Assembly (NCBI GenBank): GCA_963803775.1
Contig: CAWDNS010000003.1
Location: 186,001 to 250,000 of the forward strand
Length of the DNA: 64,000 nucleotides
Reading direction: 5' to 3'
Origin: JABCZH01 sp963803775
GTDB lineage: Bacteria > Acidobacteriota > Terriglobia > Terriglobales > Acidobacteriaceae
Made by a program: the position numbers and the translations under genes. Below the pieces are notes generated by a model. That model searched no databases. It saw only the letters and a program-made list of their open reading frames with translations, and was not told the DNA's origin. Below are positions 34,654-42,734 of the stretch, piece by piece. Each line of letters opens with the position of its first letter. Position 1 is the stretch's first letter.

Positions 34654-35955
34654 TTACCGCTGCTGCCCTGATTGCCCTTCCACCGCCTCCCACACCGCGT
34701 CTAGTACACCTTTCTTCTTGGCGCGTTCAAAGCACCCCGCGAAGATCTCCGCGTCTGGAAGCTTATGATCTTCTTCCTGCCATAATCCACACCTTTTCAT
34801 GATGGCCACTTTTGTGTGGTGAGGCAACCCAATGAATCGGAATAGCAGTTTTTTTCGATTGAGGTTCATGCCTTGTTGCGGATCAACCGGGCGCTGCGCT
34901 GCTTCTTCTGCCCCCGTCGCATTGTCCCCTCGCTCAACAATCATCGGCGCCCTCCACTCCGGCAGCTTAAGCCTATAATTTCGAAACTCTTCTTTATAGG
35001 TCGCCTGCTCGCGCGTGAACTGTCGTTCGTTTTGATTCCAGACTCTCGCATAGACGTCCACTGACATATACCGGTCGGAGCCGGCGCCTTGCACCTCAAT
35101 CGACAGATAATTGTAACGCGGCAACCAATCCGGCTTCGACCGCTCCGGATGCACTGCCCCCGCAACCAACCAGAGAGTCTCATCCATCTTCGTCGCCTTC
35201 TGAACATGTTTATGACCAAACAACTGGATTCTGGAGTAGTTCATCAGCGATTCTTCCACTCGATCCTTGTCGATCAACCAATCCGTCGGGTGGTGGCACA
35301 GCGTCAGGTATTCGACACCAGCTTGTCTTCCATAATCCGTTTGGATCGCGCCGAGCACCAGCTTTTTATGTTTATCATCATCATCTGGACCTGAAATCAA
35401 AACGGAATTCAATCCTCGCAGGCGCAGAATTGATCCGTCGTTCAGGGTCAAGTCGTCCGTCCACCACGGCTGCTTCGGATGACTTAAGCATCCGAGGCGA
35501 GTTGCGAATTCCTCGCTGTACGCTTTCAGCGGTGAGAACAGCAGTCTGCCGGTGTCGACCAACTCCAAATGCTGCCGAAGCTGCGCCTCGCGATCCGCAG
35601 TCGTCCGCAGGCGATCGTGAACCGCTGAGATCGCCAGGTTCTCCTTCAACACTGAGCGATCTACATCATGATTTCCCGGCACACACCATAGATACTCTTT
35701 CTCACAGTTCAGAATGTCGGTCAACTCGGCAAGCCAATCGAGCGCCGTTTTGTACTCGCCGGCTTTTCCGGCGTAAGCGATGTCTCCCGTTAAGAGCACG
35801 CCGGATACCGCGCCAAGTTTCGGCTGCAGGGTTTTCGCATCGTGCAAAATCGCATCTCGAACCGGTTTATCAATATCGAACGGACTTTCATTGCTGAAAC
35901 CGAGAATGAAGTGGATATCGGATAAGTGAACGAATGTTAACTTTTCGTCGGCCAC
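34654..35955 (-). CDS. Calcineurin-like phosphoesterase with C-terminal adaptor domain (system effector)
   Basis: 433 residues from GTG at 35953-35955. All metal-binding blocks of a metallophosphoesterase are present: HLSDIHF (D13, H15), LTGDIAY (D58), VPGNHDVD (94-101), LCHHPTDWL (near 220) and FGHKHV (near 247). After a linker with GADN/EEAAQ-type sequence, the last 65 residues (LLFRFIGLPHHTKVAIMKRC, then DAEIFAGCFERAKKKGVLDA) look like a small alpha-helical effector-associated or GTPase-associated adaptor domain (GAAD type). It is the first gene of the operon. The natural reading is an effector nuclease or phosphodiesterase recruited to the GTPase complex through its tail. The substrate is unknown. 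Confidence 0.8.
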   Translation of the reverse strand: MADEKLTFVHLSDIHFILGFSNESPFDIDKPVRDAILHDAKTLQPKLGAVSGVLLTGDIAYAGKAGEYKTALDWLAELTDILNCEKEYLWCVPGNHDVDRSVLKENLAISAVHDRLRTTADREAQLRQHLELVDTGRLLFSPLKAYSEEFATRLGCLSHPKQPWWTDDLTLNDGSILRLRGLNSVLISGPDDDDKHKKLVLGAIQTDYGRQAGVEYLTLCHHPTDWLIDKDRVEESLMNYSRIQLFGHKHVQKATKMDETLWLVAGAVHPERSKPDWLPRYNYLSIEVQGAGSDRYMSVDVYARVWNQNERQFTREQATYKEEFRNYRLKLPEWRAPMIVERGDNATGAEEAAQRPVDPQQGMNLNRKKLLFRFIGLPHHTKVAIMKRCGLWQEEDHKLPDAEIFAGCFERAKKKGVLDAVWEAVEGQSGQQR

Positions 35956-36288
35956 AGGTCACCGTCACTCTTTCGAAGCTGCGCGGGTTCTTTTAAGGCC
36001 CGTTGGCATGCCATGTTAGCATCTCCCCGGGCCGCGGACTTAACAGCGGTCGCCATTCAGATCGGCACCTGCTGTAGCCGGTATGTTAGCGCCTTTAGAA
36101 ATTGCGGCTCGTCCAGCTTATGCGGTGTCCTTCGAGAAGTTGGAGATTAGACACTGTCAGCACAGGGAAACTCGACTACGGAAAGTTCAATGGAAAACAT
36201 CGATGTTGGACTTTGAGGATCTCACCGTCTACAAAATCGACTACAGCGCTGTGGACGGAAAACCAGAAGTGCTGTTCATGTCTCTGAA
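35956..36288. other. Promoter-side gap of the GTPase operon
   Basis: About 330 bases between the start of the phosphoesterase gene and the right att-like repeat. It presumably contains the operon promoter on the minus strand, but I cannot point to a convincing -35/-10 pair. No supportable gene is seen. Confidence 0.4.
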
Positions 36289-36346
<58 letters not shown>

Positions 36347-36501
36347 CGTCCATGCAGTGGGACATCTGCTGTTCATCACTTGTAACCAAGCTCTTAGTCT
36401 AAGCGATTATTGGACAAATTCGAAGTTCGCAGAACACGGACAAATCACGGACAAAAGCAAAAAGCGCCGGATGGCCGACGCTCGTAAGTTCTTGATGAGA
36501 T

Positions 36502-36578
<77 letters not shown>

Positions 36579-36611
36579 CATTCATCATAACAACCGCATT
36601 CCACAGCGTCA

Positions 36612-36638
36612 AACCGCGCGATCAGAGATCGCGCGGTT
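36612..36638 (-). terminator. 12-bp hairpin terminator after the peroxiredoxin gene
   Basis: AACCGCGCGATC and GATCGCGCGGTT form a perfect 12-bp stem with an AGA loop. On the minus strand it is followed by TTT and lies 10 bases after the peroxiredoxin stop codon. Confidence 0.7.
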
Positions 36639-36647
36639 AATCTCGCC

Positions 36648-37217
36648 TCAGTTCTTTAGTTTTGGGCGCTGACAGGCGTCGACGATCTTGGTGGGATCGA
36701 TGGCGTCTTTGTCGATTTGCTCTTCCAGGATTTTCCCGTCTTTGCCGATGAGGAAGTTCACGCGGCGGGCGGCTTTGTATTTATCCAGGTAGATGCCGTA
36801 TTGGCGGGTGGTTTCGCCGCCCCAATCACTTAGCAGGGGGAAGGTCACTCCAATTTGGTCGGCGAAGGCTTTGTTGGCGAAGGGGCTATCCATGCTCACA
36901 CCCAGGACCTGGGTGTCGGCGGCTTCCAGCTTTTGCAGACTCTGCTGGAGCGCCTTCATCTGAGCGGTTCAACCCCCGGTGAAAGCGAAGATGTAAAACG
37001 CCACCACAACGTTTTTCTTGCCGCGATAATCGCTGAGGCTGACGTCTTTCAAGTCGCTGCCGGTGAAATATTGCAGTTTGAAGTCGGGCGCAACATCGCC
37101 GACCTTCAGTTTGGGCGGTGGTGGCTGATCTGCCGCGTTCGCGGGGCGAACAATCGGCGTTATCAGAGCTAGAAAAAGCAGAATTACAACTTCGGCACTA
37201 ATCCCAACTCGTCTCAT
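36648..37217 (-). CDS. Secreted peroxiredoxin, probable selenoprotein (UGA at peroxidatic Cys)
   Basis: 190 codons read through one in-frame TGA (36969-36971, residue 83). Residues 1-29 form a signal peptide. The thioredoxin fold begins KLKVGDVAPDFKLQYFTGSD and reads FYIFAFTGG-(TGA)-TAQMKALQ, exactly where AhpC/TSA-BCP peroxiredoxins have their peroxidatic Cys (F-x-FT-xx-C-T). After it, the fold continues in the same frame with LGVSMDSPFANKAFADQIGV, FPLLSDWGGETTRQYG and a C-terminal strand, with one late Cys. The residues on both sides are well conserved, so the TGA most likely encodes selenocysteine. It would reduce peroxides outside the cytoplasm. Selenocysteine machinery is not in this window. 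Confidence 0.85.
36930..36968 (-). promoter_or_regulatory. Candidate bacterial SECIS hairpin
   Basis: Directly after the TGA the mRNA can fold with TCCAGC pairing to GCTGGA, plus an inner GCAG/CTGC stem whose apical loop carries AGT. The G-T of that loop lies 29-30 bases after the UGA, within the distance used by bacterial SECIS elements to bind SelB. The fold was judged by eye. Confidence 0.5.
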
Positions 37218-37281
37218 TTTGGATACTCCCTTCTGAAGCTATTGTCGCAGCCTGCAGGGGAGAACACTAGAGTCTCTTCTT

Positions 37282-37352
37282 AACCACAGAGGACACTGAG
37301 GGTACACAGAGGAAATCGGTAGCCTTCGTGAGACTTCGTGTCCTTCGTGGTT
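37282..37352. repeat. Acidobacterial-type intergenic inverted repeat
   Basis: AACCACAGAGGACAC (37282-37296) pairs imperfectly with GTGTCCTTCGTGGTT (37338-37352), 13 of 15 positions. Related 'accgcaaagg...gacacgaag' sequence occurs again at about 53745-53785. Such dispersed repeats are common between acidobacterial genes. Confidence 0.5.
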
Positions 37353-37438
37353 CACGGCTCTTCAAAAGGTCCATCAGGCATTGCGTAAGTATCGGAAAAA
37401 CCAGTACATTCGGTCGAGAGAGCGCCTCGTCCCCGCGC

Positions 37439-39220
37439 ATGAGCCTAGAAACCCTTAACGACATCTTCTTCACTGTGGTCGAGCGCAATGACCGCGTGGT
37501 GATGATGCACCGGCGTGAGATCCAATGGGTCTCCATCTCTTCGCAGGACTTGTATCAAAAAGTTGTGGGAGTGGCGCAAGCTTTGCGTGAGTGGGGCATC
37601 GCCAAGGGAGACCGCGTCGCCATTCTCAGCGAGAATCGGCCGGAGTGGACCATCGCCGACTTCGCCAGTTTGTTGATTGGAGCGGTCACTGTCCCGATTT
37701 ATGCGACCTTGACTGCGGAACAAACGGCTCACATCCTGCGCGATTCCGGAGCGCGGGCGATCTTTGTTTCCTCTTTCAAGCAACTCGCGAAAGTCAACAG
37801 CATTCGCGAACAGACCAGCCTGGAGCACATCGCCATCATGGATGCTCAGGAGACATCGAAGGCCGTCTCCATGCAAGAGTTGATGAGCAAGGGCCCACTA
37901 GAGCGCGATGCCAAGTTCGATTCGTTGGGAAGATCGGCGCAGCCCGGCGATTTGGCCACAATTATCTATACGTCGGGCACGACCGGCACTCCGAAGGGAG
38001 CGATGCTCACCCACGGCAACATGGCGTCGAATGTGGCTTTCTCGCTGACGGATATTGGGGTGAACAAGGATGACATCAGCATTTCGTTTCTGCCCCTGTC
38101 GCATGTGACCGCGCGTCACGTCGATTTCGCCATGCTTCACAATGGAGTCACGCTGGCTTACGTATCTTTTCAGGAGCACCTGCTGCCGGCATTGCGCGAA
38201 GTTCGTCCAACGATTTTTCTGGGTGTACCGCGCATGTACGAAAAAATCTACGCCCAGGTGCGGCAGAAGGCTATTGGCTTCCCCAAAGAGGCAATCTACC
38301 GCTGGGCGCTCGCGGTTGGTAAGGCCAATCGGAACGAGACTCTCGCGGGCAACACGCCTCGGACGCTTTCATGGAAGATGGCCGAGCAGTTGATCTACTC
38401 CAAGGTACGGGCCGGGATGGGCGGCCGGGCGCATATCTTTATTTCGGGAGGTGCGCCGCTGGGGCGAGAATTGGCTGAGTGGTATGCCGACATCGGCATT
38501 CGCATTCATGAAGGTTATGGACTGACGGAAACTTCTCCAGTGATTGCGGTAAACAACCCCAAGAACCACCGCCTGGGCACGGTCGGTAAACCTCTGGCCA
38601 ACGTCGAGGTAAAGATTGCCTCCGATGGAGAGATTCTGGTGCGTGGGCCGTCGGTGTTTCAGGGATATTGGAACAAGCCGAAAGAGACGGCCGAAGCGTT
38701 CAGTGACGGCTGGTTCAAGACCGGCGACATTGGTCAGATCGATGCCGATGGATTTCTGTCGGTCACAGATCGTAAGAAAGACTTGATCAAGACTTCGGGC
38801 GGAAAGTTCGTGGCGCCACAGCCACTGGAGAGTTCACTGAAATATAATCCGCTGATCGCCGAAGCGGTGGTGCTGGGAGACAAACGGAAATTCCCTGCTG
38901 TACTGATTGCACCGTCGTTTGCGTTGCTGGAAGACTGGGCGCGAAGCAATCAAGTCGTCTTTTACTCGCGGGAGGAGTTGTGTGCGAATGCCAGGGTGTG
39001 CGATCTGTATGACGGGATGGTTGCGGAACTTAACAAAACCTTGGCGCGTTACGAACAGTTAAAACGGGTAATTGTGATTGCGGAAGAGTTCTCGGCAGAA
39101 AACGGGACGCTTACTACCAGCATGAAACTGCGGCGGCACGCGGTCGAGGAACGCTATCGCAAGCAGATTGAGGCGATGTACGCGAAGGCGGAGAAAGAAG
39201 GGTTTGTGGTGGCGGAGTAG
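37439..39220 (+). CDS. Long-chain acyl-CoA synthetase (AMP-forming)
   Basis: 593 residues from the ATG at 37439; the longer frame upstream runs into the repeat and lacks protein character. The ATP/AMP signature TIIYTSGTTGTPKGAMLTHG lies near 175-190, followed by SFLPLSHVTAR, GYGLTETSP (near 358) and the FACS-type motif DGWFKTGDIG (near 420-430), then TDRKKDLIKTSGGK with the hinge and catalytic region. This order and length fit bacterial long-chain fatty acid CoA ligases (FAA1/FadD15 type), which activate fatty acids for degradation or lipid synthesis at the membrane. It stands alone between intergenic repeats. Confidence 0.88.
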   Translation: MSLETLNDIFFTVVERNDRVVMMHRREIQWVSISSQDLYQKVVGVAQALREWGIAKGDRVAILSENRPEWTIADFASLLIGAVTVPIYATLTAEQTAHILRDSGARAIFVSSFKQLAKVNSIREQTSLEHIAIMDAQETSKAVSMQELMSKGPLERDAKFDSLGRSAQPGDLATIIYTSGTTGTPKGAMLTHGNMASNVAFSLTDIGVNKDDISISFLPLSHVTARHVDFAMLHNGVTLAYVSFQEHLLPALREVRPTIFLGVPRMYEKIYAQVRQKAIGFPKEAIYRWALAVGKANRNETLAGNTPRTLSWKMAEQLIYSKVRAGMGGRAHIFISGGAPLGRELAEWYADIGIRIHEGYGLTETSPVIAVNNPKNHRLGTVGKPLANVEVKIASDGEILVRGPSVFQGYWNKPKETAEAFSDGWFKTGDIGQIDADGFLSVTDRKKDLIKTSGGKFVAPQPLESSLKYNPLIAEAVVLGDKRKFPAVLIAPSFALLEDWARSNQVVFYSREELCANARVCDLYDGMVAELNKTLARYEQLKRVIVIAEEFSAENGTLTTSMKLRRHAVEERYRKQIEAMYAKAEKEGFVVAE

Positions 39221-39506
39221 GAAGTCCCTTCCAGGTAACGCCCAGAACCGCTTCACCCTCAGGGGCTAAAGCCCGGTCTTTTCTGATCTTATCGGCACAG
39301 CTGAAGATGTGCCCTCCTGTAGCGTCAGTTCAAAATCAAAGCGGCAGACAAGAGTGTCCGCCCCACACGGTCTGGGGATCGTCAGACAAGAACTGTTGAG
39401 CTTCGCTCAACCGCCCAGACCCTTCGATTCCGCTCAGGGGAGGCTGAGGACGTCTGGGCCTACGTGAGTTGTGTAGATCGACGGATTGGGAGACAAGACT
39501 GTCCAC
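39221..39506. repeat. Intergenic repeat cluster
   Basis: The gap contains short palindromic pieces typical of acidobacterial intergenic DNA: GGGCTAAAGCCC (39263-39274), GACAAGAGTGTCC-like units (about 39345 and 39490) and a CCTTCGATTCCGCTCAGGGG stretch. No gene is seen. The GGGCTAAAGCCC hairpin followed by GGTCTTTTC could end the acyl-CoA synthetase transcript. Confidence 0.45.
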
Positions 39507-39650
39507 CTACGCGACCTTAGCGGTCTTGGCTTTCTGCTTATCTGCTTCTTTGAGCTTTTTCAAAGCGGCCATGGTGCGGGCGGTGTAGTCGATACGTTTC
39601 GCGGACTTCGGGCGGCGGTGGCGTTTGGTGGCGGTATCGTGTTTGGACAT
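39507..39650 (-). CDS. Small basic protein, 47 residues
   Basis: Starts at the ATG at 39648-39650 after GAGGAA. Lys/Arg-rich (SKHDTATKRHRRPKSAKRID) with a final Lys/Ala helix. It reads like a small nucleic-acid-binding or ribosome-associated protein. No family is recognised. An upstream extension of the frame lacks a binding site. Confidence 0.5.
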   Translation of the reverse strand: MSKHDTATKRHRRPKSAKRIDYTARTMAALKKLKEADKQKAKTAKVA

Positions 39651-39857
39651 TATTTCCTCGTGAGTGCTTACACTACCACATTTGGGTTGAGGTGCGGCTG
39701 ACGCAGGGTTCACGGCGATGCGATTGCGCACGAACGAGGACGCTTTCTCGCGGCTTGCGTCCCTAAACTAAGTGACTAGTCCATTCGGAGGCATTTACAA
39801 CGTCATATTTAAGGATATTCTCTAACCTCGAAATCGCGAAGAGCGAGGCATATTCGA

Positions 39858-40175
39858 GTGAGCGACGAAAATTACGATTGGATTGCCAAGTACAGGGCAG
39901 CGATTAGCATAATCCCGGTTCAGCGATCGAGAGTTGACATCTTCACTGCGAAATTGAAAGAAATAATCCAACAACTCGTTTCAGCGATTGGCAGAGCCTC
40001 TCACCGGGAAACAACTGCTCAGTTATGTGTCAAACCATTCGAAGAGTTATGTTGCCCGAGCACCGTTCAGGTAGCGGCGTCTGGGCTGAAGGCGCAGTGT
40101 CGATCCCATGAATCGGGAACAAAGAGTTCCGGCAAACGTGCCGTGGGTGAATCACAGCAGCGGAGAGCAGGTTGA
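39858..40175 (+). CDS. Doubtful hypothetical protein
   Basis: 105 codons from GTG at 39858 (SDENYDWIAKYRAAISIIPV...). The first 60 residues look protein-like and helical, while the last 40 are rich in Ser, Arg and Gln without order. There is no clear binding site. It may be a short real gene or chance. Confidence 0.25.
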   Translation: MSDENYDWIAKYRAAISIIPVQRSRVDIFTAKLKEIIQQLVSAIGRASHRETTAQLCVKPFEELCCPSTVQVAASGLKAQCRSHESGTKSSGKRAVGESQQRRAG

Positions 40176-40399
40176 AATCAGGCCGCGCGGCGGGACTCCC
40201 GCCACGCATGGGAAGCCAGACTAGCCGTACGGCCTAATACAAATGGGCTAAGGTAGAAAAACGGCTAGTATCGCCCCAAGAACCTTGACAAAGGCAGCGA
40301 GGTAGACGACAATCCGCTTCTGAAATCAACACATGTTCCCGCTCGACTCCCCCGAGTAAGATAATTCCTGTTTGTCCTCCCCCAGAGGCAGGTACATTA

Positions 40400-41020
40400 G
40401 TGTACAACCTTGCACAAAATGATGCGGACATCGTAGCGGCTAATCTCTCGATTCTTGGGCAACCAGGCCTGGTTGTGGTCGATCGCTCACTGAATCTGAT
40501 TGCCTCGAATGTCGAAGCCGTTCGAATACTCACATTCCCATCTTGCCCAGAGAGAATTCCCAGCCTGGAGAGTTGGCTCAGCAAGCGAATTCGGGCGGGG
40601 TTGGTGGATCGCAAGTCGACGTCGACGCTCAACTTTGTCGAGCAGTTCAAATCCGCAAAGAGAACCTATCGTTGCCGTTTTTTTTCGCTGAATCTCAACG
40701 GCAATGCCGGAGTGCAAAATCATCCCGCGCTGGTGCTTCTGCTGGAACGGAACACGAATGGAGGCGTGCAGTTGCATGAGATCGGTACACGCTTTGGGCT
40801 TACGCCGCGCGAGGAGGAGACGGTGAAGATGCTCTTTGAGGGTCTGACCAGCAAGGAAATTGCCGAACGGATGAGGATCAGTCCCAACACGGTGAAGGCG
40901 TTTCTGCGGCTGGTTATGGTCAAGATGGGAGTCTCGACCCGATCGGGAATCATCGGAAAAATCGCAGGATCGAGGCAGGTCTCGACACCGCAGTTATTCA
41001 GGCGAGCGAGTCGGCAGTAA
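40400..41020 (+). CDS. LuxR-type regulator, first of a tandem pair
   Basis: 206 residues from GTG at 40400. The N-terminal 120 residues look like a PAS-type sensor (LVVVDRSLNLIASNVEAVRI). The C-terminal part is a LuxR/GerE helix-turn-helix: GLTPREEETVKMLFEGLTSK, EIAERMRISPNTVKAFLRLV, then MVKMGVSTRSG. A near copy follows 200 bases downstream. It has no receiver domain, so it probably senses a small ligand or redox state directly. Target genes are unknown; the secreted protein and DsbA-like genes downstream are candidates. Confidence 0.78.
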   Translation: MYNLAQNDADIVAANLSILGQPGLVVVDRSLNLIASNVEAVRILTFPSCPERIPSLESWLSKRIRAGLVDRKSTSTLNFVEQFKSAKRTYRCRFFSLNLNGNAGVQNHPALVLLLERNTNGGVQLHEIGTRFGLTPREEETVKMLFEGLTSKEIAERMRISPNTVKAFLRLVMVKMGVSTRSGIIGKIAGSRQVSTPQLFRRASRQ

Positions 41021-41223
41021 AGCAGTAAGGTGGTTAACGTTGAAGTTTGCCGGGTTTACTGTATAGAAGAAACTCGTGATTGACTCCCGAAAGTTCTCTG
41101 TTTCTGCGCTTTGAAAGCGCTATCTAGAGCAAAATACAACGACAATGCGAGTGGCCATGCTCGTGCTCCTTAGGAATTGGACGTAAGGTGTCTTGAGATT
41201 TCGTCGCTTTGGAGGCGGGTACT

Positions 41224-41808
41224 ATGGCAACCAAGCTACGATCGGAAGATGCGGAGTTCGCGAGGAATGATCTCGCTATTGCTGGCCGAGCGGGCTTAAT
41301 GGTGGTAGATCACTCGCTAAACCTGGTGGCCTCGAATATCGAAGCTATCCAGGTCCTCACATTTCCCAGCGCCCCGGGGAAGATTTCCAACCTGGAGGGC
41401 TGGATCACAAAGCGAATTCGCGAGAGTTTAGTCAATCGCGGGTCGTCGGTTCCGCTCAGGTCAGTCGGGCAGTTCAAATCCGCAAGAAGGACATATGATT
41501 ATTGTTCCTTTCCCTTGAACCTCGAAAGCATCGCCCCGATGCCAAGTCGTCCGGCACTCGTGTTGCTATTGGAAAGGCGCACGAATGGAGGAGTGAAGTT
41601 AGCCGAGATCTGTACTCATTTCGGTTTGACGCCGCGCGAGCAGGCGACAGTGAGGTTGCTGTTTGAGGGTCTGACCAGCAAGGAAATCGGGGACCGGATG
41701 AAGATCAGCCCTAACACCGTCAAAGCTTTTCTGCGGCTGGTCATGGTCAAGATGGGCGTCTCCACGCGATCCGGCATCATCGGAAAAATCGCAGGAACGA
41801 ATCAGTAA
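41224..41808 (+). CDS. LuxR-type regulator, second of a tandem pair
   Basis: 194 residues from ATG at 41224, with GGAGGCGGG just upstream (a TTG five codons earlier overlaps that site). The layout equals that of the preceding gene: PAS-like half (LMVVDHSLNLVASNIEAIQV) and LuxR HTH (LTSKEIGDRMKISPNTVKAF). The recognition helix and the final 30 residues are almost identical between the pair while the sensor halves differ more, suggesting a shared DNA site but different input. Confidence 0.78.
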   Translation: MATKLRSEDAEFARNDLAIAGRAGLMVVDHSLNLVASNIEAIQVLTFPSAPGKISNLEGWITKRIRESLVNRGSSVPLRSVGQFKSARRTYDYCSFPLNLESIAPMPSRPALVLLLERRTNGGVKLAEICTHFGLTPREQATVRLLFEGLTSKEIGDRMKISPNTVKAFLRLVMVKMGVSTRSGIIGKIAGTNQ

Positions 41809-41980
41809 TCTCCGCAAAACAGACTTTCAGGCGTAACCCGGCAGGTTAGTCCAGGGAGTAAGGAAGTTGGATTAGTACACCTGGGCAATTGGGAAAGGCC
41901 GCGACTACAAGTACATTCCTCCTGCGCCAACAGCCGAGCTTCCTCCCCCAGCCGGCAGCGCAATTCTGAAGGAGGAAGAA

Positions 41981-42586
41981 ATGTCTCGAACCAAACTGCT
42001 AGTAGCTTGTACTTTGGTGGCAGCGTTGGCCTCGTTCGGTGGCATCGCAGTGGCCGAAAACCCATCCACAGCAGGCACACCGAATGTGTACAACGTTGAC
42101 TACTTCTCCAATGCCAACACGTCGGGCGCTCCGGATGGCACGCTGCGCATCATCAACCCGGGAACGTCAGGCGGAAACCTGTGCGCGGATATTTACGTAT
42201 TCGACACCAATGAAGAGATGTCTGAATGCTGCAGCTGCACCACGACACCAGATGGTCTGCTGACGCTTTCCGTGAATAACGACCTCACCAGCAATCCCCT
42301 GACCGGTGTGGTCCTTAACACAGGCGTCATCAAGATCGTGTCGGCCGCGACGTCTGGTGGACTATGCCCGGTGCCGACAGTCCCCTCCCCCGTAGCGACA
42401 CTCCGTGAGTGGACCACCCACATTCAGACCGGTGGCACGATCACGGAAAATCCCTCGCAGGAAGCGTCCCTCAGCCTCGCCGAAGGTAAAGCTCTGGCGG
42501 GGCAGTGTTCCGCCATTGTGAAGGATGGCAGCGGGCATGGGATTTGCGCCAACAGCGCCGCATTATCGGCAATCTGCAATAACTAG
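41981..42586 (+). CDS. Small secreted hypothetical protein
   Basis: 201 residues; GGAGGAAG lies just upstream of the ATG. A clear signal peptide (MSRTKLLVACTLVAALASFG, cleavage after AVA) precedes a mature domain with paired cysteines (EECCSC-like SECCSC, CPVP, QCSA, ICAN, ICNN) and beta-rich sequence (NVYNVDYFSNANTSG, GGNLCADIYVFD). This type of protein is common in Acidobacteria. Function unknown. The next gene encodes a DsbA-like oxidoreductase, which could make its disulfides. Confidence 0.7.
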   Translation: MSRTKLLVACTLVAALASFGGIAVAENPSTAGTPNVYNVDYFSNANTSGAPDGTLRIINPGTSGGNLCADIYVFDTNEEMSECCSCTTTPDGLLTLSVNNDLTSNPLTGVVLNTGVIKIVSAATSGGLCPVPTVPSPVATLREWTTHIQTGGTITENPSQEASLSLAEGKALAGQCSAIVKDGSGHGICANSAALSAICNN

Positions 42587-42649
42587 GGCGCGCCCGGAGA
42601 AACCCAACGTTGGTCGGCCAGAGCTTGTAGCTGGGCTTTCCACCTTAAC

Positions 42650-42687
42650 TCGCCAGACAGGATTTCTGGTTTCTTGTCTGGCGATTT
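42650..42687 (+). terminator. Hairpin terminator
   Basis: TCGCCAGACA (42650-42659) pairs perfectly with TGTCTGGCGA (42675-42684), followed by TTT. It lies 64 bases after the secreted-protein gene and before the DsbA-like gene, so these two are probably separate transcripts. Confidence 0.6.
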
Positions 42688-42734
42688 CTCGCTCTGGACA
42701 GCTCTACAAATTTCTGAAATAAGCGGAGGATTTT

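Noticed and set aside
36648..36959. Peroxiredoxin as two genes or a nonsense pseudogene split at 36969-36971
   Set aside because: The TGA stands exactly at the peroxidatic position, the frame is unchanged and a SECIS-like hairpin follows, so selenocysteine fits better.
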